NCBI RefSeq assembly: GCF_017573545.1
Contig: NZ_JAGEOK010000006.1
Coordinates: 248,001-312,000 of the forward strand
From: Actinomadura nitritigenes
GTDB lineage: Bacteria; Actinomycetota; Actinomycetes; Streptosporangiales; Streptosporangiaceae
Length of the DNA stretch: 64,000 bases
Direction of reading: 5' to 3'
The notes under the pieces are model-generated. The model worked only from the letters and a program-made list of their open reading frames with translations, did no database searches and was not told the DNA's origin. The translations under genes were made by a program, and so were the position numbers. Shown here piece after piece: positions 27,072 to 35,795 of the stretch. The stretch's first letter is position 1. Each line of letters starts with the position of its first letter.

Positions 27072-28190
27072 TCAGGCGGCGACGGGTTCGCGGGCGGGGG
27101 GCTTCGGAGCGGGCTTCCGCTTCGGGGCCCCGCCCGGGAGGGCGTAGCGGAAGATCTTCTTCCAGGTGCTCGCGACCTGCTTCGTCAGCGAGCCGGTGTG
27201 GTACGGCAGGCCGTAGCGCGCGCACAGGTCGCGGACGCGCGGGGCGATCTCGGCGTAGCGGTTGCTCGGAATGTCCGGGAACAGGTGGTGCTCGACCTGA
27301 TGGCTGAGGTTGCCGGTCATCAGGTGGAACAGCGGACCGCCGGTGATGTTGGCGGAGCCGAGCAGCTGCCGCACGTACCACTCGCCCCTGGTCTCCGCGT
27401 CGAGCGGGTAGTCCTCCTCGAACACGTCGACGTCGCCGGGGAAGTGCCCGCAGAAGATGATCATGTGGGCCCAGACGTTGCGGAGCACGTTGGCGGTGAA
27501 GTTCGCGGCCAGGGTGGACGCGAACTGCGGGCCGGTGAGCAGCGGGAACGCCAGGTAGTCCTTGCCCCACTGGCGGCGGATCTTGCGCCCGATCGCGCGC
27601 AGCTTCTCCTTCGTGAGCTCCTCGTCGTGGGTGCCCGCGCGGATCTTCTCGAGCTCCAGGTCGTGCAGCGCGACGCCGTACTCGAAGAACATCGCCAGCA
27701 GCAGGTTGTAGACCGGCTGCGGGATGTTGCCCCAGTGCCACGGCTGCTCGGGCGCGACGCGCAGGATGCCGTAGCCGACGTCGTTGTCCTTGCCGAGGAC
27801 GTTGGTGAAGGTGTGGTGGACGAAGTTGTGCGAGTGCTTCCACTGCTCGGCGGGGGAGACGTTGTCCCACTCCCAGGTCGTGGAGTGGATCTTCGGGTCG
27901 CGCATCCAGTCCCACTGGCCGTGCATGACGTTGTGCCCGATCTCCATGTTCTCGAGGATCTTCGCGACGGCGAGCGTCGCGGTCCCGGCGAGCCAGGCGG
28001 GCGGCAGCGCGGACGCCATCAGCAGCGCGCGGCCGCCGATCTCCAGCCCTCGCTGCCAGCGGATCACCCGGCGGATGTAGTCCGCGTCGCGCTCGCCGAG
28101 GTCGGCGGTGACCTCGTCGCGGAGGGCGTCGAGCTCGCGGGCGATCGCGGCGTAGTCGGCGGGGGTGAGGTGGTCGGTCGTTGCGGGCAT
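27072..28190 (-). CDS. Membrane fatty acid (acyl-CoA/acyl-lipid) desaturase
   Basis: The 372-residue product has the three histidine boxes of membrane di-iron desaturases: HNVMH in 'MEIGHNVMHGQWDWM', HSHNFVHH in 'WKHSHNFVHHTFT', and QVEHH in 'NLSHQVEHHLFPDIP'. Hydrophobic segments are spaced around them. It resembles the mycobacterial DesA3-type stearoyl-CoA delta-9 desaturase family, which is encoded with a reductase (Rv3229c/Rv3230c). The same pairing is seen here: the upstream ferredoxin reductase gene ends 12 bases before ATG 28190. The third box keeps the Gln used in the QxxHH form. Expected role is making unsaturated membrane lipids. Confidence 0.9.
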   Translation of the reverse strand: MPATTDHLTPADYAAIARELDALRDEVTADLGERDADYIRRVIRWQRGLEIGGRALLMASALPPAWLAGTATLAVAKILENMEIGHNVMHGQWDWMRDPKIHSTTWEWDNVSPAEQWKHSHNFVHHTFTNVLGKDNDVGYGILRVAPEQPWHWGNIPQPVYNLLLAMFFEYGVALHDLELEKIRAGTHDEELTKEKLRAIGRKIRRQWGKDYLAFPLLTGPQFASTLAANFTANVLRNVWAHMIIFCGHFPGDVDVFEEDYPLDAETRGEWYVRQLLGSANITGGPLFHLMTGNLSHQVEHHLFPDIPSNRYAEIAPRVRDLCARYGLPYHTGSLTKQVASTWKKIFRYALPGGAPKRKPAPKPPAREPVAA

Positions 28191-28202
28191 CGGCGGTCCC
28201 TT

Positions 28203-29342
28203 TCAGAGTTCGATGTCGACGGGGCCGGCGGCGGCCGAGACGCAGGTCTGGACGATCTGGCCCTCCTCGCCGTGCACCTCGCCGGTGCGCAGGTCGCGGA
28301 CCCGCCCGGAGCGGAGGCGGCCGACGCAGCTGTAGCAGATGCCCATCCGGCAGCCGCTCGGCAGCAGCGCGCCGGCGCGCTCGCCGGCGTCGAGGAGAGG
28401 GGTGCTCCCGTCGGCGTCGGTCTCGACGCCGCTCTCGGTGAACCGGACGCGCCCGCCCTCGCCGCCGGTGCCGGCGGCCGGCGCGAGCCGGAACCGCTCG
28501 ACGCGCAGCCGGTCCTCGACCCCGGCGGCGCGCCAGTGCTCCGCGAGGTCGTCGAGCATCCCGGAGGGGCCGCAGGCCCAGGTGTCCCGTTCCGGCCAGT
28601 CGGGGCAGAGGCCGGCGATGCCGGACGGGGCGAGGCGGCCGTCGGCGGACGTGTGCCGCTCGTGCAGCCGTATCCCCGGCATCGTCCGCAGCTCGCCGCC
28701 GAAGATGACGTCGCCGGCGTGCCGGTCGGAGTGGACGAGGACGACGTCGGGCGCGTTCCCGGCGGCGGCGAGGTGCCGGAGCATCGCCATGACCGGCGTG
28801 ATCCCGCTGCCCGCAGTGACGAACAGCAGCCGGGGCGGCACCGGCGACGGGAGCGTGAAGTCGCCGTCCGCCTCGCCGAGCCGGACGATCGCGCCCGGAC
28901 GGATCCGGTGCACGAGGTGCGCGGACACGAAGCCGTCCCGGCCCGCCTTGACCGTGATCGTGATGCGGCCGTCCGGCCGGGGCGGGGACGACAGCGAGAA
29001 CGTCCGCCAGTGCCGGACGCCGCCGATGTCCACGCCGATCTTCACCCACTGGCCGGGGCGGTGCCCGCGCCAGGCCGTCCCGGGCCTGATCAGCAGGGTG
29101 GCGGCGCCGGGCGCCTCGTGCCGCACCGCCTCGACGCGTCCGCGCGGTTCGGCGGTGGACCACAGCGGGTTGAGCAGGCCGAGGTAGTCCTCCGGCAGGA
29201 GCGGCGTCGTCAGCAGGCGCGCGGCGGCGGCGAGCCGGCCGCCCGGTGCCGACCGGCGTCCGGCCGCTCCGGGCCGGCGTCCGGCCGCGGTCCGCGACCC
29301 GGCCGCGGACCGTTCCGGCCGTGCTGAGAGTGCAGGGGTCAA
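28203..29342 (-). CDS. Ferredoxin reductase with C-terminal 2Fe-2S domain (desaturase electron donor)
   Basis: TTG 29342 after GGGGAGGCACC gives 379 residues. FAD domain: 'WRTFSLSSPP' (RxxS-type). NAD(P)H domain: 'LLFVTAGSGITPVMAMLRHL' and 'WACGPSGMLDDL'. Plant-type 2Fe-2S domain at the C-terminus: 'LPSGCRMGICYSCVGRLRSG' and 'QTCVSAA', providing four cysteines. This layout (reductase then ferredoxin) is that of Rv3230c, the partner of DesA3 in mycobacteria. It is the first gene of the desaturase operon and probably feeds electrons from NAD(P)H to the di-iron site. Confidence 0.9.
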   Translation of the reverse strand: MTPALSARPERSAAGSRTAAGRRPGAAGRRSAPGGRLAAAARLLTTPLLPEDYLGLLNPLWSTAEPRGRVEAVRHEAPGAATLLIRPGTAWRGHRPGQWVKIGVDIGGVRHWRTFSLSSPPRPDGRITITVKAGRDGFVSAHLVHRIRPGAIVRLGEADGDFTLPSPVPPRLLFVTAGSGITPVMAMLRHLAAAGNAPDVVLVHSDRHAGDVIFGGELRTMPGIRLHERHTSADGRLAPSGIAGLCPDWPERDTWACGPSGMLDDLAEHWRAAGVEDRLRVERFRLAPAAGTGGEGGRVRFTESGVETDADGSTPLLDAGERAGALLPSGCRMGICYSCVGRLRSGRVRDLRTGEVHGEEGQIVQTCVSAAAGPVDIEL

Positions 29343-29380
29343 GGGTGCCTCCCCGTCGGCTTAACTTACGCCTTAGTAAC

Positions 29381-29400
29381 CTACGGTTACGTAGCCGTAG
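29381..29400. promoter_or_regulatory. Near-perfect 20-bp palindrome (operator) of the desaturase operon
   Basis: CTACGGTTAC followed by GTAGCCGTAG is an inverted repeat with a single mismatched base pair between its arms (seen as two positions on comparing strands). It lies 39 bases upstream of the reductase start in an AT-richer patch (29360-29410). This is typical of TetR-family operator geometry. No TetR gene is adjacent. Confidence 0.65.
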
Positions 29401-29557
29401 GGTCGCAAGTCCCGCCGAGAGAAAGCGACAGGCATCACACCATCGCATGATGTTCCATCCGATGGTGTAATGCCCGCTGACAACTTCCGCGCCCGGATGT
29501 GGCCTGGCCGCTAACCCTTCTCAGCCGGGTGACGAGACCGTCCGGGACCGCCCCCGC

Positions 29558-30310
29558 TCAGAAACGCGACTTCGGCCGCTCCTGCAGCACCCCGTCCACG
29601 TAGATGTCGACCTTCTCGCTGTAGAAGCAGACCAGCCCGGCCACCTTGCGGGACTCCTCCAGCGGCGTGGGGTACGACCAGGCGAGATCCTCGTGGACCT
29701 TGCCGTTCGCCCGCACCGACCAGTACTCCGCCGTCCCCTTGTAAGGGCAGTGGGTGGCGGTGTCCGTGTGCTCCAGCAGATCCATCCGGACGTGCGTCTT
29801 CGGCAGGTAGTACCGCACCGGAAGACCCGTCTCGAACAGCAACCTGGGGCTGGACGACTCCGCCACCGTCACACCGTCCACCTCCACGCGCACGCGCCGG
29901 GAACTCGCCAGCACGTCCACCCGCGTGTACGGGTTGCGAGGATGGACGAACACCTCCTCGTCCTCCTCGAACCAGGCGTCCATGGCGCCCCAGTCCAGCC
30001 GGACGAGCCCGCGCAGCTCCTCGACCGGCGACTCCAGGTAGCGGACCGCCGCGCCCGGGGCCTCGGCACCGTCCACCTTCACCGTGTACGCCGTGGCGTC
30101 GCCGCGGCTCGGCGAGCGGTCGCCCGAACCGTCCTCGACGAGCTCGGCCCGCACGTCCGCCGCCGGAATGTAGTAGGTGGGGTAGTAGGGGATCTCCCAT
30201 ACGAGAACCGGCGCGATGGTGTCGGCCACCAGGTTGCCGCCGAGGTACGCCCGGATGCGCTTGCCGCCCTGCTCGATGCGGACGCGGGTCCGCTCCTTCG
30301 CTGCACTCAT
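29558..30310 (-). CDS. Protein with two DUF427 domains
   Basis: ATG 30310 gives 250 residues. Two copies of the DUF427 fold are recognisable: 'VRIEQGGKRIRAYLGGNLVA' with 'VWEIPYYPTYYIP' (residues 8-55), and 'RVRVEVDGVTVAESSSPRLL' with 'ETGLPVRYYLPKTHV' and 'THCPYKGTAEYWSV' (about 138-195). DUF427 proteins form a compact beta fold of unknown activity and are often encoded near oxidative-stress or secondary-metabolism genes. No clear operon partner. Two 39-bp repeats lie directly upstream. Confidence 0.85.
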   Translation of the reverse strand: MSAAKERTRVRIEQGGKRIRAYLGGNLVADTIAPVLVWEIPYYPTYYIPAADVRAELVEDGSGDRSPSRGDATAYTVKVDGAEAPGAAVRYLESPVEELRGLVRLDWGAMDAWFEEDEEVFVHPRNPYTRVDVLASSRRVRVEVDGVTVAESSSPRLLFETGLPVRYYLPKTHVRMDLLEHTDTATHCPYKGTAEYWSVRANGKVHEDLAWSYPTPLEESRKVAGLVCFYSEKVDIYVDGVLQERPKSRF

Positions 30311-30340
30311 GACTGGGCCAACCGCCCCTGCGACGCCCCT

Positions 30341-30418
30341 ATTTCGACCGCATGCGGTCGCCGCCCATCCGGCGCCGCCATTTCGACGGCAGGCGACCGC
30401 CGCCCATCCGGCGCCGCG
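30341..30418. repeat. Two tandem 39-bp repeats upstream of the DUF427 gene
   Basis: The unit starts ATTTCGAC and ends CCGCCCATCCGGCGCCGC; copies at 30341-30379 and 30380-30418 differ at a few positions. Copy 1 contains the perfect palindrome GACCGCATGCGGTC, degenerate in copy 2. Confidence 0.7.
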
Positions 30419-30542
30419 ACGCGGGAGGGCGACCCTTGTACCTGCCCGCATGAGCCCGTCCCGTCACACCGGTCCCGGCTCTCTCATCCAATTCTCATAT
30501 TCACCTCACGAGAGCCCCATCCGCGGCCAAGAGCCTTCTCGC

Positions 30543-31745
30543 ATGAATTGGCCGTTCCAACGCCGGACCACGCTCATCAACGGCGCCCTCGGCGTGCTGC
30601 TGGTGGCCGGGGCCGGCACCGCATACCTCACCCTCGGCGACGGAGGTGACGGCGCCGCGGCGGCCACCCGGGTCACGCGGGTGGAGCGCGGCACGGTGTC
30701 GGCGTCGGTGTCGGCGTCCGGCTCGGTGGAGAGCGCACGCAGCCGCGACCTGTCGTTCGCCACGTCCGGCACGGTCGCCAAGATCTACGTCAAGGCGGGC
30801 CAGAAGGTCGTCGCCGGCGCGGTCCTCGCCCGGCTCGACCAGACCGAGGCGCTCGAGAACATCGACGAGGCCAAGGCCAACCTGGAGGCCGCCGAGGGCG
30901 GCGACACCACGTCCGCCAAGGGCTACGCCGGCTACCTGCAGGTGAAGAACGCCTACAACTCCGCGCTGCGCGCTTACCAGGGCACCGTCCTCAAGGCGCC
31001 GTTCGCCGGCACCGTCACCGCCGTCAACGGAACCGTCGGCGGCAGCTCCGGCGGGTCCGGGTCGTCCTCGTCGGGATCCGGCTCCTCCGGTTCCGCGTCG
31101 TCCGGCGCGGGGACGTCGGGCGGCGGCGGGTCGGGTTCGTCGTCCTCGTCGTCGTCGGGTTCGTCGTCCTCGTCCGGGTCCGGGTTCATCGAACTCGTCG
31201 ACACCAAGCACCTCCAGCTCGAGGGCGACTTCACCGAGGCCGACACCACCAAGCTCAAGGTCGGCCAGACCGCGTCCATCACCTTCGACGCCCTCACCGG
31301 CACGACCGCCACCGGCAAGATCACCTCGATCGGGCTGTCCCCGACCACCACCGACAACGTGGTGAAGTTCCCCGCGACGATCTCGCTCACCAAGGTCCCG
31401 TCCGGCGTCCGGCTCGGCCAGACCGCCACTGTCGAGATCACCACCGCCTCCGCCGAGGATGTCCTCTACGTGCCGACCGCCGCCGTCAGGACCGCCGGCG
31501 GGCAGAGCACCGTCACCGTCGTCCGCAACGGCAAGCAGAGCACCGTCACCGTCGAGACCGGCGTGAAGGGCGACCAGGGCACCGAGATCACCTCCGGCCT
31601 CAACGAGGGCGACCAGGTCGTCGTCACCTCCACCGGCACCGGGACGAGCGGCACCACCCAGCGCGGCGGCTTCCCCGGAGGCGGCGCCGGGCCCGCCGGC
31701 GGCCTCGGCGGCGGCGCACCCGGCGGCGGCGGGGGCCGCAGGTGA
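30543..31745 (+). CDS. HlyD-type periplasmic-adaptor-like protein of a MacB-like ABC system
   Basis: ATG 30543 gives 400 residues. One N-terminal anchor helix (GALGVLLVAGAGTAYLTL) is followed by a biotinyl-lipoyl-like half motif 'SGTVAKIYVKAGQKVVAGAV' and its partner 'GTVLKAPFAGTVTAVNGTVG', then beta-barrel segments 'KLKVGQTASITFDALTG' and 'GVRLGQTATVEI'. A Ser/Gly-rich insert of about 50 residues (166-216) splits the lipoyl domain from the barrel, and the C-terminus is Gly-rich. The coiled-coil hairpin is very short, as expected without an outer membrane. The stop codon overlaps the start of the ATPase gene (GTGA), so they are coupled. Confidence 0.85.
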   Translation: MNWPFQRRTTLINGALGVLLVAGAGTAYLTLGDGGDGAAAATRVTRVERGTVSASVSASGSVESARSRDLSFATSGTVAKIYVKAGQKVVAGAVLARLDQTEALENIDEAKANLEAAEGGDTTSAKGYAGYLQVKNAYNSALRAYQGTVLKAPFAGTVTAVNGTVGGSSGGSGSSSSGSGSSGSASSGAGTSGGGGSGSSSSSSSGSSSSSGSGFIELVDTKHLQLEGDFTEADTTKLKVGQTASITFDALTGTTATGKITSIGLSPTTTDNVVKFPATISLTKVPSGVRLGQTATVEITTASAEDVLYVPTAAVRTAGGQSTVTVVRNGKQSTVTVETGVKGDQGTEITSGLNEGDQVVVTSTGTGTSGTTQRGGFPGGGAGPAGGLGGGAPGGGGGRR

Positions 31746-32548
31746 TCCCCGCCGCCCGGCAGGACGCCCCCGAGCCCGTCCTCAGCATCCGCGACGTCAG
31801 CAAGGTCTACGGGGAGGGCGACACCGCCGTGCACGCGCTGCGCGGCGTCACCCTCACCGTCGAACCCGGCGACTACGTCGCGATCATGGGCGCGTCGGGG
31901 TCCGGCAAGTCCACCCTGATGAACATCATCGGCTGCCTGGACGTCCCGACCGCCGGCCGCTACCTCCTCGACGGCATCGACGTCGGCGCCCTCGACGAGC
32001 GCCGCCTCGCCATCCTCCGCAACCGCCGCATCGGCTTCATCTTCCAGTCCTTCAACCTCATCCCCCGGATGACCGCGCAGGCCAACGTGGAACTCCCGCT
32101 CGCCTACGGCGGCGTCAAGGGCCCCGAGCGCCGCCGCCGCGCCCTCGCCGCACTCCGCGAGGTCGGCCTCGCCGACCGCACCCGGCACGAGCCCAACGAG
32201 CTGTCCGGCGGCCAGCAGCAGCGCGTCGCCGTCGCCCGCGCCCTCGTCACCGCCCCCACCCTCCTGCTCGCCGACGAACCCACCGGCGCCCTCGACAGCG
32301 GCTCCACCGCCGACGTCCTCGCCGTCTTCGACCGGCTGAGCCTCGCCCGCCGCACCATCGTCGTCATCACCCACGAGGACGACGTCGCCGCGCACGCCAA
32401 ACGCGTCGTCCGGCTCGTCGACGGGCGCGTGGTCGACGACGTCCGCCGCGCCCCCGTCACCGGCCCGCCGCCCGCCGCGTCCTGGACCGCGCCCGCCGCG
32501 TCCTGGACCGCGGAGGGCGCGTCGTGGAACCCGGAGGGCGCCCGGTGA
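31742..32548 (+). CDS. ABC transporter ATP-binding protein (MacB/LolD-like)
   Basis: GTG 31742 overlaps the previous stop. 268 residues with Walker A 'IMGASGSGKSTLMNIIG', Q-loop 'FIFQSFNLIPRMTA', signature 'ELSGGQQQRVAVARALV', Walker B 'LLLADEPTGALDSG' and H-loop 'VVITHEDDVAAHAKR'. This is the MacB/LolD subfamily used for mechanotransmission with a four-helix permease. The C-terminus has a short repeated 'AASWTA' tail. It overlaps the permease gene (GTGA at 32545). Confidence 0.95.
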   Translation: MIPAARQDAPEPVLSIRDVSKVYGEGDTAVHALRGVTLTVEPGDYVAIMGASGSGKSTLMNIIGCLDVPTAGRYLLDGIDVGALDERRLAILRNRRIGFIFQSFNLIPRMTAQANVELPLAYGGVKGPERRRRALAALREVGLADRTRHEPNELSGGQQQRVAVARALVTAPTLLLADEPTGALDSGSTADVLAVFDRLSLARRTIVVITHEDDVAAHAKRVVRLVDGRVVDDVRRAPVTGPPPAASWTAPAASWTAEGASWNPEGAR

Positions 32549-33861
32549 GCCCCCTCGAGATCCTGCGGTTCGCGCTGCGCGGGCTGTCCGCCAACAAGCT
32601 GCGCAGCTCCCTGACCACCCTCGGCATCCTCATCGGCGTCGGCGCCGTGATCCTCCTCGTCGCCGTCGGCAACGGCTCGTCCGAGCAGATCAAGAAGAGC
32701 ATCCAGCGGCTCGGCGCCGACTCCCTCACCGTCACGAAGTCGACGACCGGTGGCGGCGGCGGACGCGGCGGCTTCGGCGGCGGCCCGGGCGGGAACGCCG
32801 GCGGAGGCGGCTTCGGCGGGTTCGGCGGCTCCGGCGCCGGTTCCGGTGAGAGTTCCGGCCCCCGGACCCAGGCCCACGACCTCACCACCCAGGACGCCGC
32901 CGCCCTCGTCAACGCGGCCGACGCCCCGTCCGTCAAGAGCGCTTCCCCGGTCGTGACCAGCCAGTCCGTCACCGCCGGCTACGAGGGCACCAGCGCCACC
33001 ATCAACCAGTTCGTCGGCACCACCCCCACCTACTTCGCCGCCGCGAACAAGACCGTCGCGTCCGGCACCGCGTTCACCACCGCCGACGTCACTGCCGCGA
33101 ACAAGACCGTCGTCCTCGGCAGCACCACCGCCTCCGACCTGTTCGGACGCGTCAGCCCCCTCGGCAGGAAGATCGACGTCGGCGGCATCCGCTTCACCGT
33201 CGTCGGCGTCCTCAAGGCGACCGGTTCGTCCTCGTCCAGCTTCTCCGACCCCGACAGCATCGCGATCGCGCCGCTGCCCGCCGTCCAGGAGACCCTCACC
33301 GGCTACGGCGCCCTGAGCCAGATCATCGTCCAGGCCAAGGACAGCGACGCCGTCGACTCCGCGCAGGCCGAGATCACCCAGATCCTCGGGCAGCGGCACG
33401 ACATCGCCTCGTCCGGCACCGCCGACTTCACCGTCTCCAGCCAGGCCAGCGTCCAGTCCGCGGTCTCCGAGTCGAACAAGACCTTCACCGTCCTGCTCGG
33501 CGCCGTCGCCGCGATCAGCCTCCTCGTCGGCGGCATCGGCATCACCAACATCATGCTGGTCACCGTCACCGAACGGACCCGCGAGATCGGCATCCGCAAG
33601 GCCATCGGCGCGCCCCGCGGCGCCATCCTCGGCCAGTTCATCGCCGAGGCCACCGTCCTGTCCCTCATCGGCGGCGTCCTCGGCGTCGTCGCGGGCGTCG
33701 CCGGCAGCCTCTTCACGATCGTCGGCGTCAAACCCGTCCTGGTGCCGTCGTCGATCGTGCTCGCCCTGGCCGTCTCGGTCGCCATCGGCCTGTTCTTCGG
33801 CAGCTACCCGGCCAACCGCGCCGCGAAGCTCCGCCCGATCGAGGCGCTCCGCCATGAGTGA
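32545..33861 (+). CDS. MacB-like ABC transporter permease
   Basis: GTG 32545 overlaps the ATPase stop; 438 residues. The N-terminal helix 'LTTLGILIGVGAVILLVAVG' and three C-terminal helices ('LLGAVAAISLLVGGIGITNI', 'VLSLIGGVLGVVAGVAG', 'IVLALAVSVAIGLFFGSYPA') surround an extracellular MacB_PCD domain. The conserved cytoplasmic motif 'MLVTVTERTREIGIRKAIGA' couples to the ATPase. A Gly-rich insert (about residues 68-106) follows helix 1. These transporters export peptides, lipoproteins or antibiotics; the cargo is unknown. Confidence 0.93.
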   Translation: MSPLEILRFALRGLSANKLRSSLTTLGILIGVGAVILLVAVGNGSSEQIKKSIQRLGADSLTVTKSTTGGGGGRGGFGGGPGGNAGGGGFGGFGGSGAGSGESSGPRTQAHDLTTQDAAALVNAADAPSVKSASPVVTSQSVTAGYEGTSATINQFVGTTPTYFAAANKTVASGTAFTTADVTAANKTVVLGSTTASDLFGRVSPLGRKIDVGGIRFTVVGVLKATGSSSSSFSDPDSIAIAPLPAVQETLTGYGALSQIIVQAKDSDAVDSAQAEITQILGQRHDIASSGTADFTVSSQASVQSAVSESNKTFTVLLGAVAAISLLVGGIGITNIMLVTVTERTREIGIRKAIGAPRGAILGQFIAEATVLSLIGGVLGVVAGVAGSLFTIVGVKPVLVPSSIVLALAVSVAIGLFFGSYPANRAAKLRPIEALRHE

Positions 33862-34107
33862 CCGACCAAGGAACCGCCCATGACCCGCAGACGCCGCAGA
33901 CCCGCCCGCCCCGGCCACGCCGCCCCGCCGCCCGACCGCGCCCCGGACGCACCGGGCTCGCGAGCCGAGCCGGGCGACCGCTCGGTGGCGGGACGCGCGG
34001 ACCCGAGCGGCCTCGCACCGCCCGGAAGCACGCCGCCCGCCCGCGTCCCGGACGCCGGGCGGCGAGGGCAGCCGATGTCATCGGGCTTCGACGGAGAGGA
34101 GGCGCGG
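33862..34107 (+). other. GC-rich spacer inside the MacB-like operon
   Basis: The frame of the next gene is open through this region and could start at ATG 33880, but that extension is Arg/Pro-rich and lacks a ribosome binding site. I treat it as mostly untranslated. Confidence 0.4.
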
Positions 34108-35040
34108 ATGAGCGTTTCAAGGCATGACGAACAAGACCGCGACGCCGAGGGCATCCCCGGCTCGGAGGACCACGTCCGCCCCTGGGCGAGCACGGGCCCC
34201 GCACAAGCCCCGGCCCCCTGGCACCCCACACCCCACCCCGAAGCCCCAGCCCAAGCCCAAGCCGCGACACCAAACCAAGCCGCACCCCCAGGCCACGCCG
34301 CACCCCCAGCCCAGGCCGGGACGCCGGGCCACGCCGCACCCCCAGACCATGCCGGGGAATTGCCCCCGGGAGACGGCGCGGCGCCGCTGCTGGATCGAGA
34401 GGCGGGCCGAGAGCCGGAGCAGGTGCTCGAAAGGCCGATGGGCGACTCCGAACTGCTGGCGAGTTCCCCGTTCGACGGTGACCTCGACGCGGAGCTGGCC
34501 GGGAAGCCGGCGAAGCGTTCCCTGCCGGGGCCGACCCTCTACCTGGGCGCCGGGCTGCTCCTCGTCGCCGGTTTCCTCGGCGGTGTCCAAGCGCAGAAAT
34601 GGACGTCCGACGATTCCGGCTCGCCGGGCGGAGGTCCGGCTGCGGCAGGTGGTTACGGCCGGACGGGCGGGCGTGGCTTCGGCGGCTACGGCGGTGGCTT
34701 CCCGGGCCAGGCGGGCGGCGGCGGCACGGGCGCTGAGCAGGGCGGCCGCGACGGGGCCGGCGGCCCCGGCGGCTTCGGCGGTGGTTTCGGCGGCGGCGCC
34801 GGAGCGGGCGGCGGCATGACGGTCGGCACCGTCACCAAGGTCGTCGGCGACACCCTCTACCTGCGGACTTCGGACGGCAAGACCGTGAAGGTCAAGACGA
34901 GCGGCAGCACCAGGATCAGCGTCACCAAGGACGGCAAGCTCCGCGACCTCGGTTCGGGCGCCACGGTCATCGTGCGCGGCACCACCGGCAAGGACGGCTC
35001 GGTGACCGCGACGACCGTCAACCAGGGCACCGGCCGTTGA
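34108..35040 (+). CDS. Single-pass membrane protein with C-terminal DUF5666-like domain
   Basis: ATG 34108 is preceded by GGAGAGGAGG and gives 310 residues. The N-terminal cytoplasmic part is Pro/Ala/Gln-rich with imperfect 'PGHAAPP'-type repeats. One helix 'LYLGAGLLLVAGFLGGVQAQ' lies near residues 139-160, followed by a Gly-rich linker (about 170-235). The C-terminal 70 residues ('GTVTKVVGDTLYLRTSDGKT', 'GATVIVRGTTGKDGSVTATT') match the OB-like beta fold of DUF5666 domains. Function unknown; its place in the operon suggests an extracytoplasmic accessory to the transporter. Confidence 0.7.
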   Translation: MSVSRHDEQDRDAEGIPGSEDHVRPWASTGPAQAPAPWHPTPHPEAPAQAQAATPNQAAPPGHAAPPAQAGTPGHAAPPDHAGELPPGDGAAPLLDREAGREPEQVLERPMGDSELLASSPFDGDLDAELAGKPAKRSLPGPTLYLGAGLLLVAGFLGGVQAQKWTSDDSGSPGGGPAAAGGYGRTGGRGFGGYGGGFPGQAGGGGTGAEQGGRDGAGGPGGFGGGFGGGAGAGGGMTVGTVTKVVGDTLYLRTSDGKTVKVKTSGSTRISVTKDGKLRDLGSGATVIVRGTTGKDGSVTATTVNQGTGR

Positions 35041-35062
35041 CCACCGATGAGGAGACGATGAG

Positions 35063-35521
35063 ATGAACAAGGCCAGCGCGGGCCGGTTGCTCGGCGGTCT
35101 CGCCGTCACCGGAGCCCTGCTGCTCACCGCGGCCTGCGGAGGCGGCGACGGCGGCAAGGCGAACGCGAGTTCCGGCAAGTCCGCCGGCGCGGACCAGATG
35201 TCGGCGTTCCGTGCCTGCATGGAGAAGCAGGGCGTCACGATGCCGGACCGCGGCAACCGCCCGAGCGGCGCGCCGTCGGGCCGTCCGAGCGGCGCCCCGT
35301 CCGGTGGACCCGGTGGTGCGCCGCCGTCGGGTCGCCCCAGTGGTGCACCGTCGGGTCGTCCGTCGGGCCGTCCCACTGACCGTCCGACGCGCTCGGCGGC
35401 GCAGCAGAAGGCCATGCAGGCTTGCGCCTCCCTGGCCCCGCAGGGCGGCCGAGGCGGTTGGGGCGGCCGGCCCGGCAACTCCCCGAACGGAGGCCAGAAC
35501 TCCGCCGCCCCCGCTTCCTGA
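35063..35521 (+). CDS. Lipoprotein with Pro-Ser-Gly repeats
   Basis: ATG 35063 gives 152 residues with a lipobox LTAAC (Cys25). The mature region has 'FRACMEKQGVTMP', a run of about 50 residues built from PSG(A/R)PSGR repeats, then 'KAMQACASLAP' and a Gly/Asn-rich tail. The paired cysteines flanking a repetitive middle, as in small lipoproteins near MacB-like operons, suggest a disulfide. Last gene of the operon, 22 bases after the previous stop. Function unknown. Confidence 0.7.
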   Translation: MNKASAGRLLGGLAVTGALLLTAACGGGDGGKANASSGKSAGADQMSAFRACMEKQGVTMPDRGNRPSGAPSGRPSGAPSGGPGGAPPSGRPSGAPSGRPSGRPTDRPTRSAAQQKAMQACASLAPQGGRGGWGGRPGNSPNGGQNSAAPAS

Positions 35522-35795
35522 CCGGCAGCGAACCCCGGCTCGTGCCACCAACGCAGCCCATCCGTCCGTGGAGGGTGGTGCGGGCGGGTCCGTGTAGGAG
35601 GGGCTGCCGGTTCAGACGCGCGCACGCGATCCCCCGTAGCGATGCGCGCCGGTGGGGCCCGTCCACCTCCGCGGGCCCCACCGCCCCGTCCGACGTGGGA
35701 GCACGTTCCGGCGCCGGCACGGTCGGCGTCGTCCAGCGCGGGCATGGCGCCGCATGCCGCCGCTCGGAAGGGCGCGTGCGGCAGAGCCGAGGGCA
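35522..35795. other. Intergenic region, nothing recognised
   Basis: Between the lipoprotein gene and the convergent exporter gene. I see no gene and no clear terminator. Confidence 0.4.

Noticed and set aside
34196..34350. Tandem repeat locus or CRISPR-like array
   Set aside because: The imperfect repeats encode a Pro/Ala/Gln-rich protein segment in frame; spacing is irregular and there are no unique spacers.
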